Shown here: one piece after another, positions 13,133 through 22,627 of the stretch | How the letters are laid out: every line of letters starts with the position of its first letter | Position numbering within the stretch: the stretch's first letter is position 1 | Source: Opitutia bacterium UBA7350 | Lineage (GTDB): Bacteria; Verrucomicrobiota; Verrucomicrobiia; Opitutales; Coraliomargaritaceae | Assembly: GCA_949524905.1 (NCBI GenBank) | Contig: CATINC010000005.1 | Location: 62,001-126,000, forward strand | Direction: 5' to 3' | Length of the DNA stretch: 64,000 nucleotides | Program-made: the position numbers and the translations under genes | Notes under the pieces: generated by a model | Told to the model about the DNA's origin: nothing | The model's input: only the letters and a program-made list of their open reading frames with translations | Databases searched by the model: none

Positions 13133-14077
13133 ATGGCGGATTCATGGGAAATCTTGAAATTACTAGCAGACCCGACCCGGGTACGCTTGCTGTCGCTGCT
13201 TACCCGGGAGGAACTCTCGGTGGCGGAATTGCAGGAAATCATGGATATGGGACAATCGCGAATTTCATCCCATCTGGGGCTTTTGCGACAGGGTGAGTTA
13301 TTGCAGGACCGCAGGGAGGGGAAGAAAACGTTTTATACCTGGAGTAAGGGTGTTGAAACGGATGCTCAGGTATTGATTGTGACCGCTTGTCGAACGGTAG
13401 CCGAAACTCCGCAAATTATGGAGGATGCTGCAAATCTAAAACGCGTTCTCGAGAAACGGAAACGTAAAGCGGAGGAATATTTTAATTCAGTCGCTGGTCG
13501 CTTAGGCAAGCATTATTGCCCTGGACGAAACTGGGAGGGTATTGGGCATTTACTGCTTCAGATGACGCCCCCTTTGATCATTGCCGACCTGGGTGCAGGC
13601 GAAGGTTTGATTTCACAATTATTGGCTCGGCGAGCAAAGCAGGTTATCTGTTTAGATAATTCACCGAAGATGGTTGAGTTTGGCACGGCTTTGGCAAAAA
13701 AGAATGAATTCAGTAATTTAGAATACAAGTTGGGGGATATTGAGTCAGTACCTTTGAAGGATCAGTCCGTCGATTTAGCTTTGCTCAGTCAGGCTCTGCA
13801 TCACGCATCTCACCCGCAGCAAGCGGTTAATGAGGCCTTTCGTATTCTGAAACCGGGCGGTCAACTGGTGGTCATCGACTTGCTAGAGCATCAGTTTGAG
13901 AAGGCGCGTGAATTATATGCGGACGTATGGCTTGGGTTCTCTGAAAATAAGCTTTACCAATACCTCAAGGAGGCAGGATTTAGGGGAATTGATATTAATG
14001 TAGTGGCGCGGGAAGATGAGCCTCCGCATTTTGAGACTGTTTTGGCAAGTGGCTTAAAAAACGCCTCTGAAATTTAA
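13133..14077 (+). CDS. ArsR-type regulator fused to SAM methyltransferase
   Basis: A 314-residue two-domain protein. Residues 1 to about 85 form a winged helix of the ArsR type ([50 protein letters not shown]). From about 145 there is a class I methyltransferase fold with motif [15 protein letters not shown], motif II VICLDNS and motif IV-like [16 protein letters not shown]. No ArsR metal-binding CxC pair is visible in the expected helix, so it may sense a small molecule; related ArsR-methyltransferase fusions respond to S-adenosylhomocysteine in some bacteria, which is only analogy here. A GGAG SD lies 9 bp upstream. A second methyltransferase gene follows 11 bp later. Confidence 0.8.
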   Translation: MADSWEILKLLADPTRVRLLSLLTREELSVAELQEIMDMGQSRISSHLGLLRQGELLQDRREGKKTFYTWSKGVETDAQVLIVTACRTVAETPQIMEDAANLKRVLEKRKRKAEEYFNSVAGRLGKHYCPGRNWEGIGHLLLQMTPPLIIADLGAGEGLISQLLARRAKQVICLDNSPKMVEFGTALAKKNEFSNLEYKLGDIESVPLKDQSVDLALLSQALHHASHPQQAVNEAFRILKPGGQLVVIDLLEHQFEKARELYADVWLGFSENKLYQYLKEAGFRGIDINVVAREDEPPHFETVLASGLKNASEI

Positions 14078-14088
14078 AGGACTTATCA

Positions 14089-14832
14089 ATGGAGGCAAAT
14101 AAAGAGGCGGTACATGCTTATTTTGATTCAGATGCCGTGGTGGATCATTACGCTAGGGCGGCTGAAAGGGTCGGGCTTTGGGAGTCGGAAGAGAAAATTT
14201 TCCAACGTTTGTTTAAGCCTAAAGATAGTTTATTGGAGTTGGGTTGCGGAGCCGGTCGCATCGCTTTTGGTATGCATGAATTGGGCTACCGTAATTTACT
14301 GGGGATGGATTTTGCACGCAATATGGTACGCCGAGCACGACATATGGCGGAAGTTTTGGAATACTCGATTCCATTTCGTGTGGGAGATGCTACGGATTTG
14401 GAGTTTGAGGATGCGGTCTTTGATGGTGCGATTTTTGGTTTTAATGGTTTGATGCAAATACCTAAAGCGACGCAGCGATTGCAGGCACTCCGCGAAATCT
14501 TTCGGGTTTTGCGCCCCGGAGCCTGGTTTGTTTTTACAACACATGATCGCGAGCGGAGTCCAGATGTGGCTTTTTGGAAAGCGGAGCAGCAACGATGGAT
14601 AAATGATGCGCCTCCGAAGGGCTTGCATGAATTTGGCGATCGTTTAGAACCTAAAGCGGCGGGTGTGCATTTTATGCATGTGCCAACGATTGCAGAAATG
14701 GAAGCGAAACTTCGCGCGGTTGGCTTTCATATTGAGGCACATCTTATGCGCTCTGAATTGGCAAATGAATCGAAGCAGGTGCGGGAATTTTCTGACGACT
14801 GCCGAATTTGGGTGGTACAGCGTCCGGCCTGA
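14089..14832 (+). CDS. class I SAM-dependent methyltransferase
   Basis: A 247-residue Methyltransf_11/25-like protein. Motif I is [15 protein letters not shown] (about residue 47), followed by [14 protein letters not shown], an acidic [26 protein letters not shown] and [17 protein letters not shown]. The substrate cannot be told from sequence; the general build fits small-molecule methylation. The 11-bp gap after the ArsR-methyltransferase gene and an AAAGGA SD 8 bp before the ATG indicate co-expression with it. It converges on radC with 6 bp between the stops. Confidence 0.8.
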   Translation: MEANKEAVHAYFDSDAVVDHYARAAERVGLWESEEKIFQRLFKPKDSLLELGCGAGRIAFGMHELGYRNLLGMDFARNMVRRARHMAEVLEYSIPFRVGDATDLEFEDAVFDGAIFGFNGLMQIPKATQRLQALREIFRVLRPGAWFVFTTHDRERSPDVAFWKAEQQRWINDAPPKGLHEFGDRLEPKAAGVHFMHVPTIAEMEAKLRAVGFHIEAHLMRSELANESKQVREFSDDCRIWVVQRPA

Positions 14833-14838
14833 AGTCAC

Positions 14839-15567
14839 TTAGGTGAGCCCAGCATCATTAAAGCTATAATAGCCTAAATGCTTTGGATCAATTTCTCGGC
14901 GTCCGATAATGATATGATCAAGAAAATCAATTTGTAGAGTTTGGGCAGCCTGTTGGAGTTGGCGAGTGATGCAGATATCAGCTTTGCTGGGGGTAGGGTC
15001 ACCGCTTGGATGGTTGTGGACTCCGATGATTGCGGTGGCATTACATTTGATGGCTTCGCGGAAGACTTCACGTGGATGCACGAGGCTACTGGTGGCAGTG
15101 CCGGAAGTAATCGCTAGGTCTCGGAGCAGTCGATTTTTTCGGTCAAGGCACAAGACCCAGAATTTTTCAACGTCAAGGCCGGCAACTTGAGTGCGAAAAA
15201 ATTGAGCGACGCGTACTGGAGAATTAAATGCTTCGGTACTTGTGGCTTCATCCCAAGCGCGAATCAGCCTTTTAGTGAGTTCCATAATTGAAAGCAATTG
15301 TGCGGCTTTGACAGCGCCAATCCCGTGAACCTTGAGAAAATCCTGCATGGTCCAGTGAAGGAGCTTATCCAAAGAACCCGCTTGCTGGAGCAACTCTTTA
15401 CAAAGACTAACAATATCGATTCCACGAGGTCTGCTGCGTAACAAAATGGCCAATAACTCCGATTCGCTCAATGATGAAGCGCCTAGTTTTTCAAGCCGTT
15501 CTTGGGGTCGTTCGCTGGCAAGCATATCTTTTATGCGCACCGCTGGGTAAGTCGATTTCATTTGCAT
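14839..15567 (-). CDS. radC: RadC-family JAB/MPN domain protein
   Basis: A 242-residue RadC/DUF2466 protein. The N-terminal helix-hairpin-helix region shows VHGIGAVKAAQLL, and the C-terminal JAMM metal-binding motif HNHPSGDPTPSKAD is intact. The biochemical role of RadC is unsettled; the old DNA-repair assignment from E. coli was shown to be due to another locus. The start could be 15567 (MQMKSTYP) or 15561 (MKSTYP). Directly upstream, overlapping the likely promoter, is a 24-bp perfect inverted repeat shared with the divergent rlmN gene. Confidence 0.9.
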   Translation of the reverse strand: MQMKSTYPAVRIKDMLASERPQERLEKLGASSLSESELLAILLRSRPRGIDIVSLCKELLQQAGSLDKLLHWTMQDFLKVHGIGAVKAAQLLSIMELTKRLIRAWDEATSTEAFNSPVRVAQFFRTQVAGLDVEKFWVLCLDRKNRLLRDLAITSGTATSSLVHPREVFREAIKCNATAIIGVHNHPSGDPTPSKADICITRQLQQAAQTLQIDFLDHIIIGRREIDPKHLGYYSFNDAGLT

Positions 15568-15568
15568 A

Positions 15569-15592
15569 AAAATGAATAATTATATTCATTTT
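15569..15592. promoter_or_regulatory. AT-rich palindrome in radC-rlmN divergent spacer
   Basis: Perfect 10-bp arms AAAATGAATA / TATTCATTTT around a 4-bp spacer ATTA, placed 1 bp upstream of the first radC codon and about 57 bp before the assigned rlmN start. The form suits a dimeric repressor operator. It has no T run that would mark a terminator. Confidence 0.45.
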
Positions 15593-15649
15593 GTCAAAAT
15601 AACATTCTGCGGAGCGGTCGCTCATGGGTGGCGGCACGCCTGATGGTTT

Positions 15650-16843
15650 GTGCGTGAGGATACTTTTCTAGTTGTGGCAGGTCTCGATTTTGACCATCTC
15701 ATAGAGGTGCGTTTAAAACCTGACAAACCAAGCCTCTATGGGGAAACGCTGGAAACATTGACCAAAATCCTGACGGATGGGGGACAAGCTGTGTTTCGAG
15801 CACGGCAAATCATGGATTGGCTCTACAAAAAGCGAGTGAGTGAATTCGATCTGATGATGAACTTGCCAAAGAGTCTACGTCAATGGCTGGGGGAACAGTT
15901 TTGTATCTATCCCATACGTCCGGTGCTGGATAAGCGGTCAAATGACGTTACTCAGAAATTGCTAATGGAGCTTGAAGATCGATCTTTGATTGAGACAGTT
16001 TTGATTCGTGCGCCGCAGGAGGGAGTCGGGGTAGAGCAATCACGTAAAACGGTCTGTGTTTCCATTCAAGTGGGTTGCGCTTATGGATGTCGTTTTTGTG
16101 CCTCTGGCTTGGCGGGCTTTAAACGCAACCTGCATGCCTCGGAAGTGGTGGCTCAGTTGATGCATATTTGCCGTATGGAGGATGCGCACACACCTCGGGC
16201 GGATGCAGCAATCGCATCTTTTGATAATATCGTCTTTATGGGCATGGGCGAACCGTTGGCGAATTATGATGCTCTGGTGCGCGCCATCCAGATTTTAAAT
16301 GCGGATTGGGGACTGCATTTTGGTGCTCGCCGTATCACAGTTTCAACTTCGGGGTTAGCGCCGCAAATTCTAAAACTGGCAGATGAGGGAGTGGCCGTGC
16401 GACTGGCGATTTCGCTTCACGGAGCAACCAATGAAGTGCGAGATCAAATCATGCCGATTAATAAAAAGTATCCGCTCGAGGTTTTGCTCCCAGCGGCAAA
16501 GGCTTTTCAAGAGAAGCATGGGCGTATGCTAACGCTCGAGTTTATTCTGATTGAGGGGATCAACGACGACCTCGAACAGGCGCGTGAACTTGCCAAGATC
16601 GCCTACGACTTACACGCACACGTAAACTGCATTCCTTATAATAAAGTGGAGGGTCTGGAGTGGAAGCGCCCCAGTATGAGACGCCAGGATACTTTTGTTA
16701 AGGTGCTTCGCGAGGCGGGCGTTTCGGTTACGATCCGTCGGGAGAAAGGCCATGATATCAACGCCGCATGCGGGCAGTTGCGGCTAAAAACAGAAAAGAC
16801 ACTTGCCAGGTCTGAACCTAAACCCGGGAATCCTTTTAATTAG
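15650..16843 (+). CDS. rlmN: dual-specificity 23S rRNA/tRNA adenine-C2 methyltransferase RlmN
   Basis: Radical-SAM enzyme that methylates A2503 of 23S rRNA and A37 of some tRNAs. The radical-SAM cysteines are in GCAYGCRFCASG; MGMGEPLANYDALVRAI and the second catalytic cysteine in DINAACGQLR near the C-terminus are present. The N-terminal accessory domain starts around KPSLYGETLETLTKIL and includes AVFRARQIMDWLYKKRV. The GTG at 15650 is the track start; an in-frame GTG at 15707 would place the start close to where homologues begin, so the N-terminus is uncertain by about 20 residues. A bidirectional terminator follows. Confidence 0.93.
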   Translation: MREDTFLVVAGLDFDHLIEVRLKPDKPSLYGETLETLTKILTDGGQAVFRARQIMDWLYKKRVSEFDLMMNLPKSLRQWLGEQFCIYPIRPVLDKRSNDVTQKLLMELEDRSLIETVLIRAPQEGVGVEQSRKTVCVSIQVGCAYGCRFCASGLAGFKRNLHASEVVAQLMHICRMEDAHTPRADAAIASFDNIVFMGMGEPLANYDALVRAIQILNADWGLHFGARRITVSTSGLAPQILKLADEGVAVRLAISLHGATNEVRDQIMPINKKYPLEVLLPAAKAFQEKHGRMLTLEFILIEGINDDLEQARELAKIAYDLHAHVNCIPYNKVEGLEWKRPSMRRQDTFVKVLREAGVSVTIRREKGHDINAACGQLRLKTEKTLARSEPKPGNPFN

Positions 16844-16861
16844 GTCAGCTTAATGGGCACA

Positions 16862-16891
16862 AAAAACCCTCGACTTGCGTCGAGGGTTTTT
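16862..16891. terminator. bidirectional Rho-independent terminator
   Basis: A 13-bp inverted repeat AAAAACCCTCGAC / GTCGAGGGTTTTT with a TTGC loop. T runs on both strands let it end rlmN transcripts (plus) and the tRNA transcript (minus), whose genes converge here. Confidence 0.9.
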
Positions 16892-16894
16892 AAA

Positions 16895-16971
<77 letters not shown>

Positions 16972-17047
16972 GTAAAGTCTTGAGGTGAATCGATTAATGA
17001 ATCACTCAGAGACACGGCTGTAAAGCCTTTATTGCGACCAGTGGGCG

Positions 17048-18286
17048 CTACAAGAAGGGAACTGGGTCAAATTTATCGCCAAGAATCTGTTGGGCATCTG
17101 CCTGAAGCCATTTGTCGAGGACAGTGTTATAGATGCCGCGGAAGTCGGTGGTGTATTGGAGGTCTTCTTTAGGGTCTAGGTTGAGATCGGGGCGTTGCCC
17201 AAGAACGCCACCTTTGACGTCTCGGCCCATGACAAAGAGAGGGGCTGCGGTCCCGTGGTCGGTGCCGGCGCTTCCATTTTCGTCGGCTCGGCGGCCAAAT
17301 TCTGAGAACGTCATCGTGAGTACCTGGTCGTCGCGCTTGTTGGCTTTGAGGTCTTTTTGGAAAGCTGCCATAGAATTGGCAAGGTCGCCGAGGAGTTGAG
17401 CGTGTTTGTTGAGTTGATTGGCATGGGTATCGTATCCGGTTTGGGAAACGTAATATACGCGAGTTTCCATATCGGCATGAATGAGGGCAGCAATGCGCTT
17501 GAGTGATTGGCCGAGATTGCTGGGGGGGTATTTTACCTGTGTCTTGTATTGAGCGAGGTATTTCTCGACGCGGCGTTCGGTGACCAGGGTATTCATCATC
17601 GTCTGCTGGAGATAAGAGGTTGAACCTTCAACGTGAGGTTCGTTTAGAAGGGTTTCGTAGGCAATTTCTGAAGCAGACTTTCGGCGCTTAAAACTTCCAC
17701 TGGAACGCATCCCAAAAATAGAGGCGGGTTCATCGGTGAGATAGCTTTGAGGAATGATGTCGCCGATGTGAACGGCGGAGGGGTCGGCGTCTTCAGGTTT
17801 GCCCGAGCAATTGTTATCAAGGTAGCGCCCGAGCCAACCGGTGTTGCTATAGGCATCACTATCTGTGGCGGTTTCCCAAATTTCAGTTGAGCGGAAGTGG
17901 CTACGGCTTGGATTGGGGTATCCTACATTTTGAATGATGGAAAGGTTGTCATCCTCTAGAAGGTTACGAAAAGAACCCAAGGCAGGATGGAGGGCAAGGT
18001 GGTCCTCTACTGGATGGATATTATCGCGAATGGATAGGTTGGGTCGTAAGCGGAAGTAATTGTCATCGGTAAAGGGAATGAGGGTGTTGAGCCCATCATT
18101 TCCTCCCCCGAGTTGTATAATGACGAGGATAGGTCGGTCGCGTTCAGGGCCTGGGTTTTGAGCGTGGGCACTGCGAGTAAGGAAGGCGGGAGCAAAGCTG
18201 CTGAAGGCGAGGAAGCCGAGGCCGCCGCCGGCACTTTGCCGAATGAATTCTCGACGGGTCAGAGGGGGAGGCAGTTTTGGATTCAT
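17048..18286 (-). CDS. DUF1501 secreted protein with Tat signal
   Basis: A 412-residue DUF1501 protein of the alkaline-phosphatase-like superfamily. The N-terminus LTRREFIRQSAGGGLGFLAFS resembles a twin-arginine signal, with cleavage likely near SAHAQN, so it should be exported folded. Core motifs include VIIQLGGGNDGLNTLIPF, QNVGYPNPSRSHFRSTEIWET, TMTFSEFGRRADENGSAGTDHGTAAPLFVMG and a C-terminal DFRGIYNTVLDKWL. The substrate and function are unknown for the family. It lies 20 bp downstream of a DUF1800 gene, a pairing that recurs in Planctomycetota and Verrucomicrobiota and implies a shared task. Confidence 0.85.
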   Translation of the reverse strand: MNPKLPPPLTRREFIRQSAGGGLGFLAFSSFAPAFLTRSAHAQNPGPERDRPILVIIQLGGGNDGLNTLIPFTDDNYFRLRPNLSIRDNIHPVEDHLALHPALGSFRNLLEDDNLSIIQNVGYPNPSRSHFRSTEIWETATDSDAYSNTGWLGRYLDNNCSGKPEDADPSAVHIGDIIPQSYLTDEPASIFGMRSSGSFKRRKSASEIAYETLLNEPHVEGSTSYLQQTMMNTLVTERRVEKYLAQYKTQVKYPPSNLGQSLKRIAALIHADMETRVYYVSQTGYDTHANQLNKHAQLLGDLANSMAAFQKDLKANKRDDQVLTMTFSEFGRRADENGSAGTDHGTAAPLFVMGRDVKGGVLGQRPDLNLDPKEDLQYTTDFRGIYNTVLDKWLQADAQQILGDKFDPVPFL

Positions 18287-18306
18287 GAGAATGGGCAGGG
18301 GTGGAA

Positions 18307-19812
18307 TTAACAGAGGTTGTAGGCCGGTGACTGTAGGAGCCCGATAATAGTATTACGAAGATTCCAATAGTTTTTTGGATTCCCTTTGTTGAGGAGCATA
18401 ACAAGGGTCGCGCGATAATTCTCGCGAGAGAGTTCGGTAATAAAGTAGTTGATAAGTAGGTCAGCAAGAGCTTCAGGTTCAAGTTCCAATAGGGTATTTA
18501 AGCGATCCTTAGAGACTTGAAAATTTGCATAGTTATTTTCAAGAGCTGTTTTGAGGGTGCGCTGATCATTACCGTTTAGATTATTTTCATCAATCGGGGT
18601 GAAGAGGTAGTCAACCAATTGGCGACGACCGCTAATGGTGGTGGCATTAATCCAGTTTTGCCCATAGAGCCAGCCTCGGACATTGGGTGGATTGTAGAAA
18701 TTCTGACCCATGGTGCGCATGGAATGGAGGGTGCGGCCAGCGAAGGGAGTTACGTCGATACGTAAATCTTGGCAAAGCCCAAGGTAGAACTGGATGGGGC
18801 TTTTGATGAGATTTCCACGGTAGACTGGATGAAAGAAAAGTCTGCTTTGGAAGAAAGTTTGAATTAGGAATTTAAGATCGTAGTTATTAGATGCCCAGAG
18901 GTCGCCTAAGGCTTGAATATAATCTGGGTGAGGAAGCTCGTTATCCGTTAGATAAAATTTCATGAGTTCCTGAATTAAATAGGTACGCGCAGCGGGTTGC
19001 TCAAAGGCGAGATCAATAACGTCATCGCCATCCCATGGACCTTTTTTTCCGAAGACGGACTTTTCGGACTTGTCGTGAATTCTCGGAATGTGGGTGTATT
19101 CCGTGCGTTTTTTAATACGATAGCCGGTAAATGCGCGGGCGGCTTCTTTGATATCGTCTTCGGTGTAGTTGCCTTCGCCAAGAATAAAGAGTTCAAAAAG
19201 TTCGCGAGCAAAGTTTTCGTTGGGTTTTTTTGCAGAGCTAAGGTTTAGATCAAGGTAGCGAATCATGGAGGGTTCACGACTCACACGTTTACAAAGTTCG
19301 GGGTATTTGAGATGAATGCCCTCACGTAAGGTTTGTTCAAAATTAAAGAGAAGGAAGGGTTCGCGAATTTTGCGTTGCTCAACTACAAAGATATCATGCA
19401 GGAAAGTAACAAATTTTTCTTGCGGTGCATGGGCCTCGTCACGAGCAAAGCGATACCATTGGACGGCATACTCGCGGAAGAGGTGCTCTCCTTCGCGACG
19501 AATATCTCTTTGCGCTAAACGGCGCTCCTTACTGTCTTTTAAGCGAGCGGCTTGCGTGCTGCGCTCAAAGTACTCGCGTTCATATTTAGCAAGTTCAGCA
19601 CTTTTTGGAAGGGTGCTAGTGGGTTTAAAAGCTCCTTCGATCGTTTTAGTAACAGTGCCGTTGAGCGCCTGCTTTACCCTTGCAGGGTTGGCGGAATATC
19701 CCATGCGGCGAAATAAATGAGCGGCCGTCTCGGCATTCCAGTGTGATAAGGGGAGCGGTTTCCATGCATCCTTTACTGGAAAGTTTTCTGGGCTTGGCTT
19801 GGCGTAGGACAT
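18307..19812 (-). CDS. DUF1800 family protein
   Basis: A 501-residue DUF1800 protein, usually found next to DUF1501. Recognisable family segments: AAHLFRRMGYSANPARVKQAL near the N-terminus, KFVTFLHDIFVV, NENFARELFELFILGEGNYTEDDIKEAARAFTGYR, and NPPNVRGWLYGQNWINATTISGRRQLVDYLF. No signal peptide is obvious, unlike the DUF1501 partner; it might be exported with it or act inside the cell. Function unknown. A possible minus-strand promoter (TTGTGA, 18 bp, TAAAAT) lies directly upstream. Confidence 0.85.
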   Translation of the reverse strand: MSYAKPSPENFPVKDAWKPLPLSHWNAETAAHLFRRMGYSANPARVKQALNGTVTKTIEGAFKPTSTLPKSAELAKYEREYFERSTQAARLKDSKERRLAQRDIRREGEHLFREYAVQWYRFARDEAHAPQEKFVTFLHDIFVVEQRKIREPFLLFNFEQTLREGIHLKYPELCKRVSREPSMIRYLDLNLSSAKKPNENFARELFELFILGEGNYTEDDIKEAARAFTGYRIKKRTEYTHIPRIHDKSEKSVFGKKGPWDGDDVIDLAFEQPAARTYLIQELMKFYLTDNELPHPDYIQALGDLWASNNYDLKFLIQTFFQSRLFFHPVYRGNLIKSPIQFYLGLCQDLRIDVTPFAGRTLHSMRTMGQNFYNPPNVRGWLYGQNWINATTISGRRQLVDYLFTPIDENNLNGNDQRTLKTALENNYANFQVSKDRLNTLLELEPEALADLLINYFITELSRENYRATLVMLLNKGNPKNYWNLRNTIIGLLQSPAYNLC

Positions 19813-19824
19813 TAAAAATGAGAC

Positions 19825-19854
19825 ATTTTACAGTAGATAGTTATTTTTTCACAA
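19825..19854 (-). promoter_or_regulatory. putative sigma70 promoter for DUF1800-DUF1501
   Basis: On the minus strand TTGTGA and TAAAAT are separated by 18 bp, with the start codon about 13 bp beyond the -10 element. This would give a very short leader. Its -35 overlaps the -35 of the divergent lolCE promoter. Supported by sequence match only. Confidence 0.4.
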
Positions 19855-19874
19855 TAGTTTCAAAAAAATATAAT
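19846..19874 (+). promoter_or_regulatory. putative sigma70 promoter for lolC-lolD
   Basis: TTTTCA and a perfect TATAAT separated by 17 bp on the plus strand, about 60 bp before the permease start codon. Confidence 0.45.
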
Positions 19875-19933
19875 GTTAAGTCAGCATAATTTTTCGCTTC
19901 CCCTTTTAGCTAGGGTGGTTGTGATGCCTTTCT

Positions 19934-21166
19934 ATGCCTTGGTATTTTTACCACGCTTTAAAGCAATTGTTCCCTAGCGGGCGCTGCATCTCCTTTTTTT
20001 CCCTTTTGTCGATTTTGGGAGTCACACTGGGAGTATGTGTCTTGATCATTGTGCAGAGCGTGATGAACGGCTTTGGAGAAAATATACGTTCTCGGATTGT
20101 ACAAACGCATGGAGATATTCGCATAAAGAGTGGGGGAATGGTGGATGATTGGGAATCTCTGCAATTGAGCCTAGAGGCCCACAAAATGGTCATGGGAGCA
20201 GCACCCTTTGCGGAAGGTGTCATTATGTTGCAGTACCAAAATAGACCTTTATTCCCGGCAGTGCGTGGAATTGATCCCATCGAGGAGGCTAAGGTAATTC
20301 CGATGCAGAAGTTTTTAACCCTTGGATCATTTGATGATTTTGATGACCGCGGAGTTTTTCTGGGTGAAGGTTTAGCTTATAGCTTACAGGTTTTGCCGGG
20401 AGCTACGGTTGAAGTTTTTACTCCGCTGATGCTGCAAGCCCTCAAAGAGGACGAAGTGCTTTTACCGCGTGAATTTAAGGTGCTGGGTTTCTTTCGGACG
20501 GGTTCTCCAGCGGTGGATGGCAATACCATGATCACAACTTTAAGAGTGATGCAGGAGCTTTACGGAATGGGTGATCATGTGCACGGTATGGCGATACGCT
20601 TGAGGCCGGGTGCGGACGCGCCATTGGTGAGCAAGGAATTGGAGGCGCAGGTATTAACTCCGGACTTAGATGCGGTGAGTTGGCAGGAAGCCAATGAGGA
20701 TTTTCTTTTTGTGATCGAGCAGGAGAAATTGGTAATTTCCTTTATTATTATATTTATCATTTTGGTAGCGTGTTTTTCGATTGCGGTTGCCCTGATGATG
20801 GCGGTTTTACGAAAAACCCGAGAGATTGGTCTTCTGGTTGCAATGGGAGCACCGCCACGCCAAGTCGCAGCTAGCTTTTGCTTGCAAGGTATGGTGATTG
20901 GGGTGGTTGGCACGATGCTGGGTATTGCACTTGCCTTTTTAGCACTGCACTACCGAGTTCAAATAATGGGTTGTTATGCGAGTGTGACGGGTAGCCAGAT
21001 CAATTTCCTTGGGATTTATGACGTCTATCAATTACCGGTGCATTATTTAGCCAGTGACTTTATCGTGGTAACGGTATTTGCGCTGGTTGTTTCAACATTG
21101 GCAGGGCTGGTTCCAGCTATTCGGGCGGCACGCTTGCGTCCAGCGGAGGCATTGCGCAGTGAGTAA
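19934..21166 (+). CDS. lolC: LolC/E-type ABC transporter permease
   Basis: A 410-residue FtsX/MacB-fold permease. It has an N-terminal transmembrane helix (about 22-45, [28 protein letters not shown]), a large periplasmic domain, and three C-terminal helices ([67 protein letters not shown]) ending in [10 protein letters not shown], the usual family terminus. With LolD it would extract lipoproteins from the inner membrane for delivery to the outer membrane. There is only one permease gene, so the complex is probably a homodimer, as in LolF-type systems. The following ATPase gene overlaps it by 8 bp. Confidence 0.85.
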   Translation: MPWYFYHALKQLFPSGRCISFFSLLSILGVTLGVCVLIIVQSVMNGFGENIRSRIVQTHGDIRIKSGGMVDDWESLQLSLEAHKMVMGAAPFAEGVIMLQYQNRPLFPAVRGIDPIEEAKVIPMQKFLTLGSFDDFDDRGVFLGEGLAYSLQVLPGATVEVFTPLMLQALKEDEVLLPREFKVLGFFRTGSPAVDGNTMITTLRVMQELYGMGDHVHGMAIRLRPGADAPLVSKELEAQVLTPDLDAVSWQEANEDFLFVIEQEKLVISFIIIFIILVACFSIAVALMMAVLRKTREIGLLVAMGAPPRQVAASFCLQGMVIGVVGTMLGIALAFLALHYRVQIMGCYASVTGSQINFLGIYDVYQLPVHYLASDFIVVTVFALVVSTLAGLVPAIRAARLRPAEALRSE

Positions 21167-21851
21167 TTTAACGATAAATTCTGATCTTATCTTAAAAGCC
21201 AGCGGCTTGTCGAAAGTGTTTCTGGGAGGTGACGCTTCGATCCCAGTACTTCAGGGCGTTGATTTTGCCATTAGAAGGGGTGAGAGTGTCAGCATACGTG
21301 GGGAATCCGGTTGTGGGAAATCTACGCTCCTCAATATAATGTCTGGTTTGGAAAAGGCGGATGCTGGAATTTTGGTTTGGGACGAGCAGGTGATTACCCA
21401 TCAATCAATGTCAAAGCTCGCTCAAATACGTTCCCGTTTAATGGGTTTTGTTTTTCAAGCCTATTACCTTGCACCGGAATTAAATGCCTTAGAGAATGTA
21501 TTGCTGGGCGCGCGTATCGCTGGTCGTTTGACGCAGAGGCATCGTGAGCGCGCAATTACTCTGCTTAAACGTGTTGGCATGGGAGCGCGCCTACAGCATC
21601 CATCGACTAAGCTTTCGGGTGGTGAACGTCAGCGCGTGGCGGTTGCGCGCGCACTTATCAATGACCCACCGCTTATATTGGCTGATGAACCAACTGGTAA
21701 TCTCGATGAGGCTACTGGAAGGGCGGTCATGGATCTTTTGCTGGATTTAGTTGCAGAGGAAGGCAAAAGCTTGATTTTAGTAACACACAATCCGGAATTT
21801 GCAGAGCAGGTTGACCTTGCCCTAACCTTACACCTGGGAAAGCTAAGTTGA
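21159..21851 (+). CDS. lolD: LolD-type ABC transporter ATP-binding protein
   Basis: ATPase partner of the preceding permease. Starting at GTG 21159 (GTGAGTAATTTAACG, overlapping the permease stop) gives 230 residues, the usual LolD length; the track's longer start adds 27 residues that are permease sequence in another frame. Walker [13 protein letters not shown], the Q-loop [17 protein letters not shown], the signature [15 protein letters not shown], Walker [13 protein letters not shown] and the H-loop LVTHN are all intact. Confidence 0.9.
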   Translation: MSNLTINSDLILKASGLSKVFLGGDASIPVLQGVDFAIRRGESVSIRGESGCGKSTLLNIMSGLEKADAGILVWDEQVITHQSMSKLAQIRSRLMGFVFQAYYLAPELNALENVLLGARIAGRLTQRHRERAITLLKRVGMGARLQHPSTKLSGGERQRVAVARALINDPPLILADEPTGNLDEATGRAVMDLLLDLVAEEGKSLILVTHNPEFAEQVDLALTLHLGKLS

Positions 21852-21881
21852 GCTTGTCTGCGATCGCAGTGGTTAGGGCAC

Positions 21882-21912
21882 AAAAAATCCCGCGTCTATT
21901 AAGATCGCGAGA
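21882..21912 (-). terminator. Rho-independent terminator of rplU-rpmA
   Basis: Minus-strand stem TCTCGCG / CGCGGGA (one G-U pair) with an 11-base loop, followed by TTTTTT, located 22 bp beyond the rpmA stop. On the plus strand it could weakly terminate lolD (tail CTTTTG). Confidence 0.8.
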
Positions 21913-21934
21913 CTTTTGATGTGTTACGCGTTAA

Positions 21935-22186
21935 TTAAACAGCGACCTCAATCACATTAACCTTTCGGTGGGCTCTGTCGAAATCGACTTTGCCGTTCTT
22001 TAATGCAAAGAGGGTGTGGTCGTTGCCCATGCCAACATTCTGACCGGGGTGGTAGCGAGTACCGCGTTGGCGCAGAATTATGTTGCCTGCGGTGACGGCT
22101 TCGCCGCCAAATTTTTTAACACCCAGACGCTTGGCGTTGCTATCGCGTCCGTTTTTTGAAGTTCCTTGTCCTTTTTTATGTGACAT
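21935..22186 (-). CDS. rpmA: 50S ribosomal protein L27
   Basis: An 83-residue large-subunit protein whose N-terminus reaches the peptidyl transferase centre. The canonical start [29 protein letters not shown] and the core [24 protein letters not shown] are present. There is no cleavable N-terminal extension of the Firmicutes type. It lies 25 bp downstream of rplU in the conserved L21-L27 operon. Confidence 0.97.
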   Translation of the reverse strand: MSHKKGQGTSKNGRDSNAKRLGVKKFGGEAVTAGNIILRQRGTRYHPGQNVGMGNDHTLFALKNGKVDFDRAHRKVNVIEVAV

Positions 22187-22211
22187 TTGCTAGGTTTCCT
22201 AAGTTGTGGAT

Positions 22212-22526
22212 TTATCCGTTTATCGATTCAATTTTAATGACGGAAAGGTGTTGGCGATGACCGCGGCGGCGTTTGTAGCCTTGGCGACGTTTCTTTTTGA
22301 AAACGGTAATCTTTTTATCCTTCTTGTTTTCTAAAACGGTTGCTGTTACGCTCGCGCCTTCGATGAGTGGGGTACCAAAGCGGGTATCTTCACCCTCACC
22401 TAGCATGAGAATTTCTTCGATGCTGACGGTGTCGCCGGCTTTGGTTTCTGGGTAGGCGTTTACCTTGAGGATGTCGCCTTTAGTTACGGTGAATTGTCGG
22501 CCTTGTGTTCGAATAGTCGCTTTCAT
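22212..22526 (-). CDS. rplU: 50S ribosomal protein L21
   Basis: A 104-residue L21 starting at the ATG at 22526 ([20 protein letters not shown]), which matches the start of homologues; the track start at 22568 adds 14 residues without family support. Typical features are [22 protein letters not shown] and the basic [32 protein letters not shown] tail that contacts 23S rRNA. It is the first gene of the rplU-rpmA operon and is divergent from the Fur-family gene. Confidence 0.95.
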   Translation of the reverse strand: MKATIRTQGRQFTVTKGDILKVNAYPETKAGDTVSIEEILMLGEGEDTRFGTPLIEGASVTATVLENKKDKKITVFKKKRRQGYKRRRGHRQHLSVIKIESING

Positions 22527-22627
22527 GGGAAAAGCGTTGTAGCAAAGCACTCCGGTGGCTGAAATCAAGCAGAATTTCGTTTATTTTATCGTAACAATTC
22601 GTTGTGGGCTTGCCATAGTGTCTTCAA

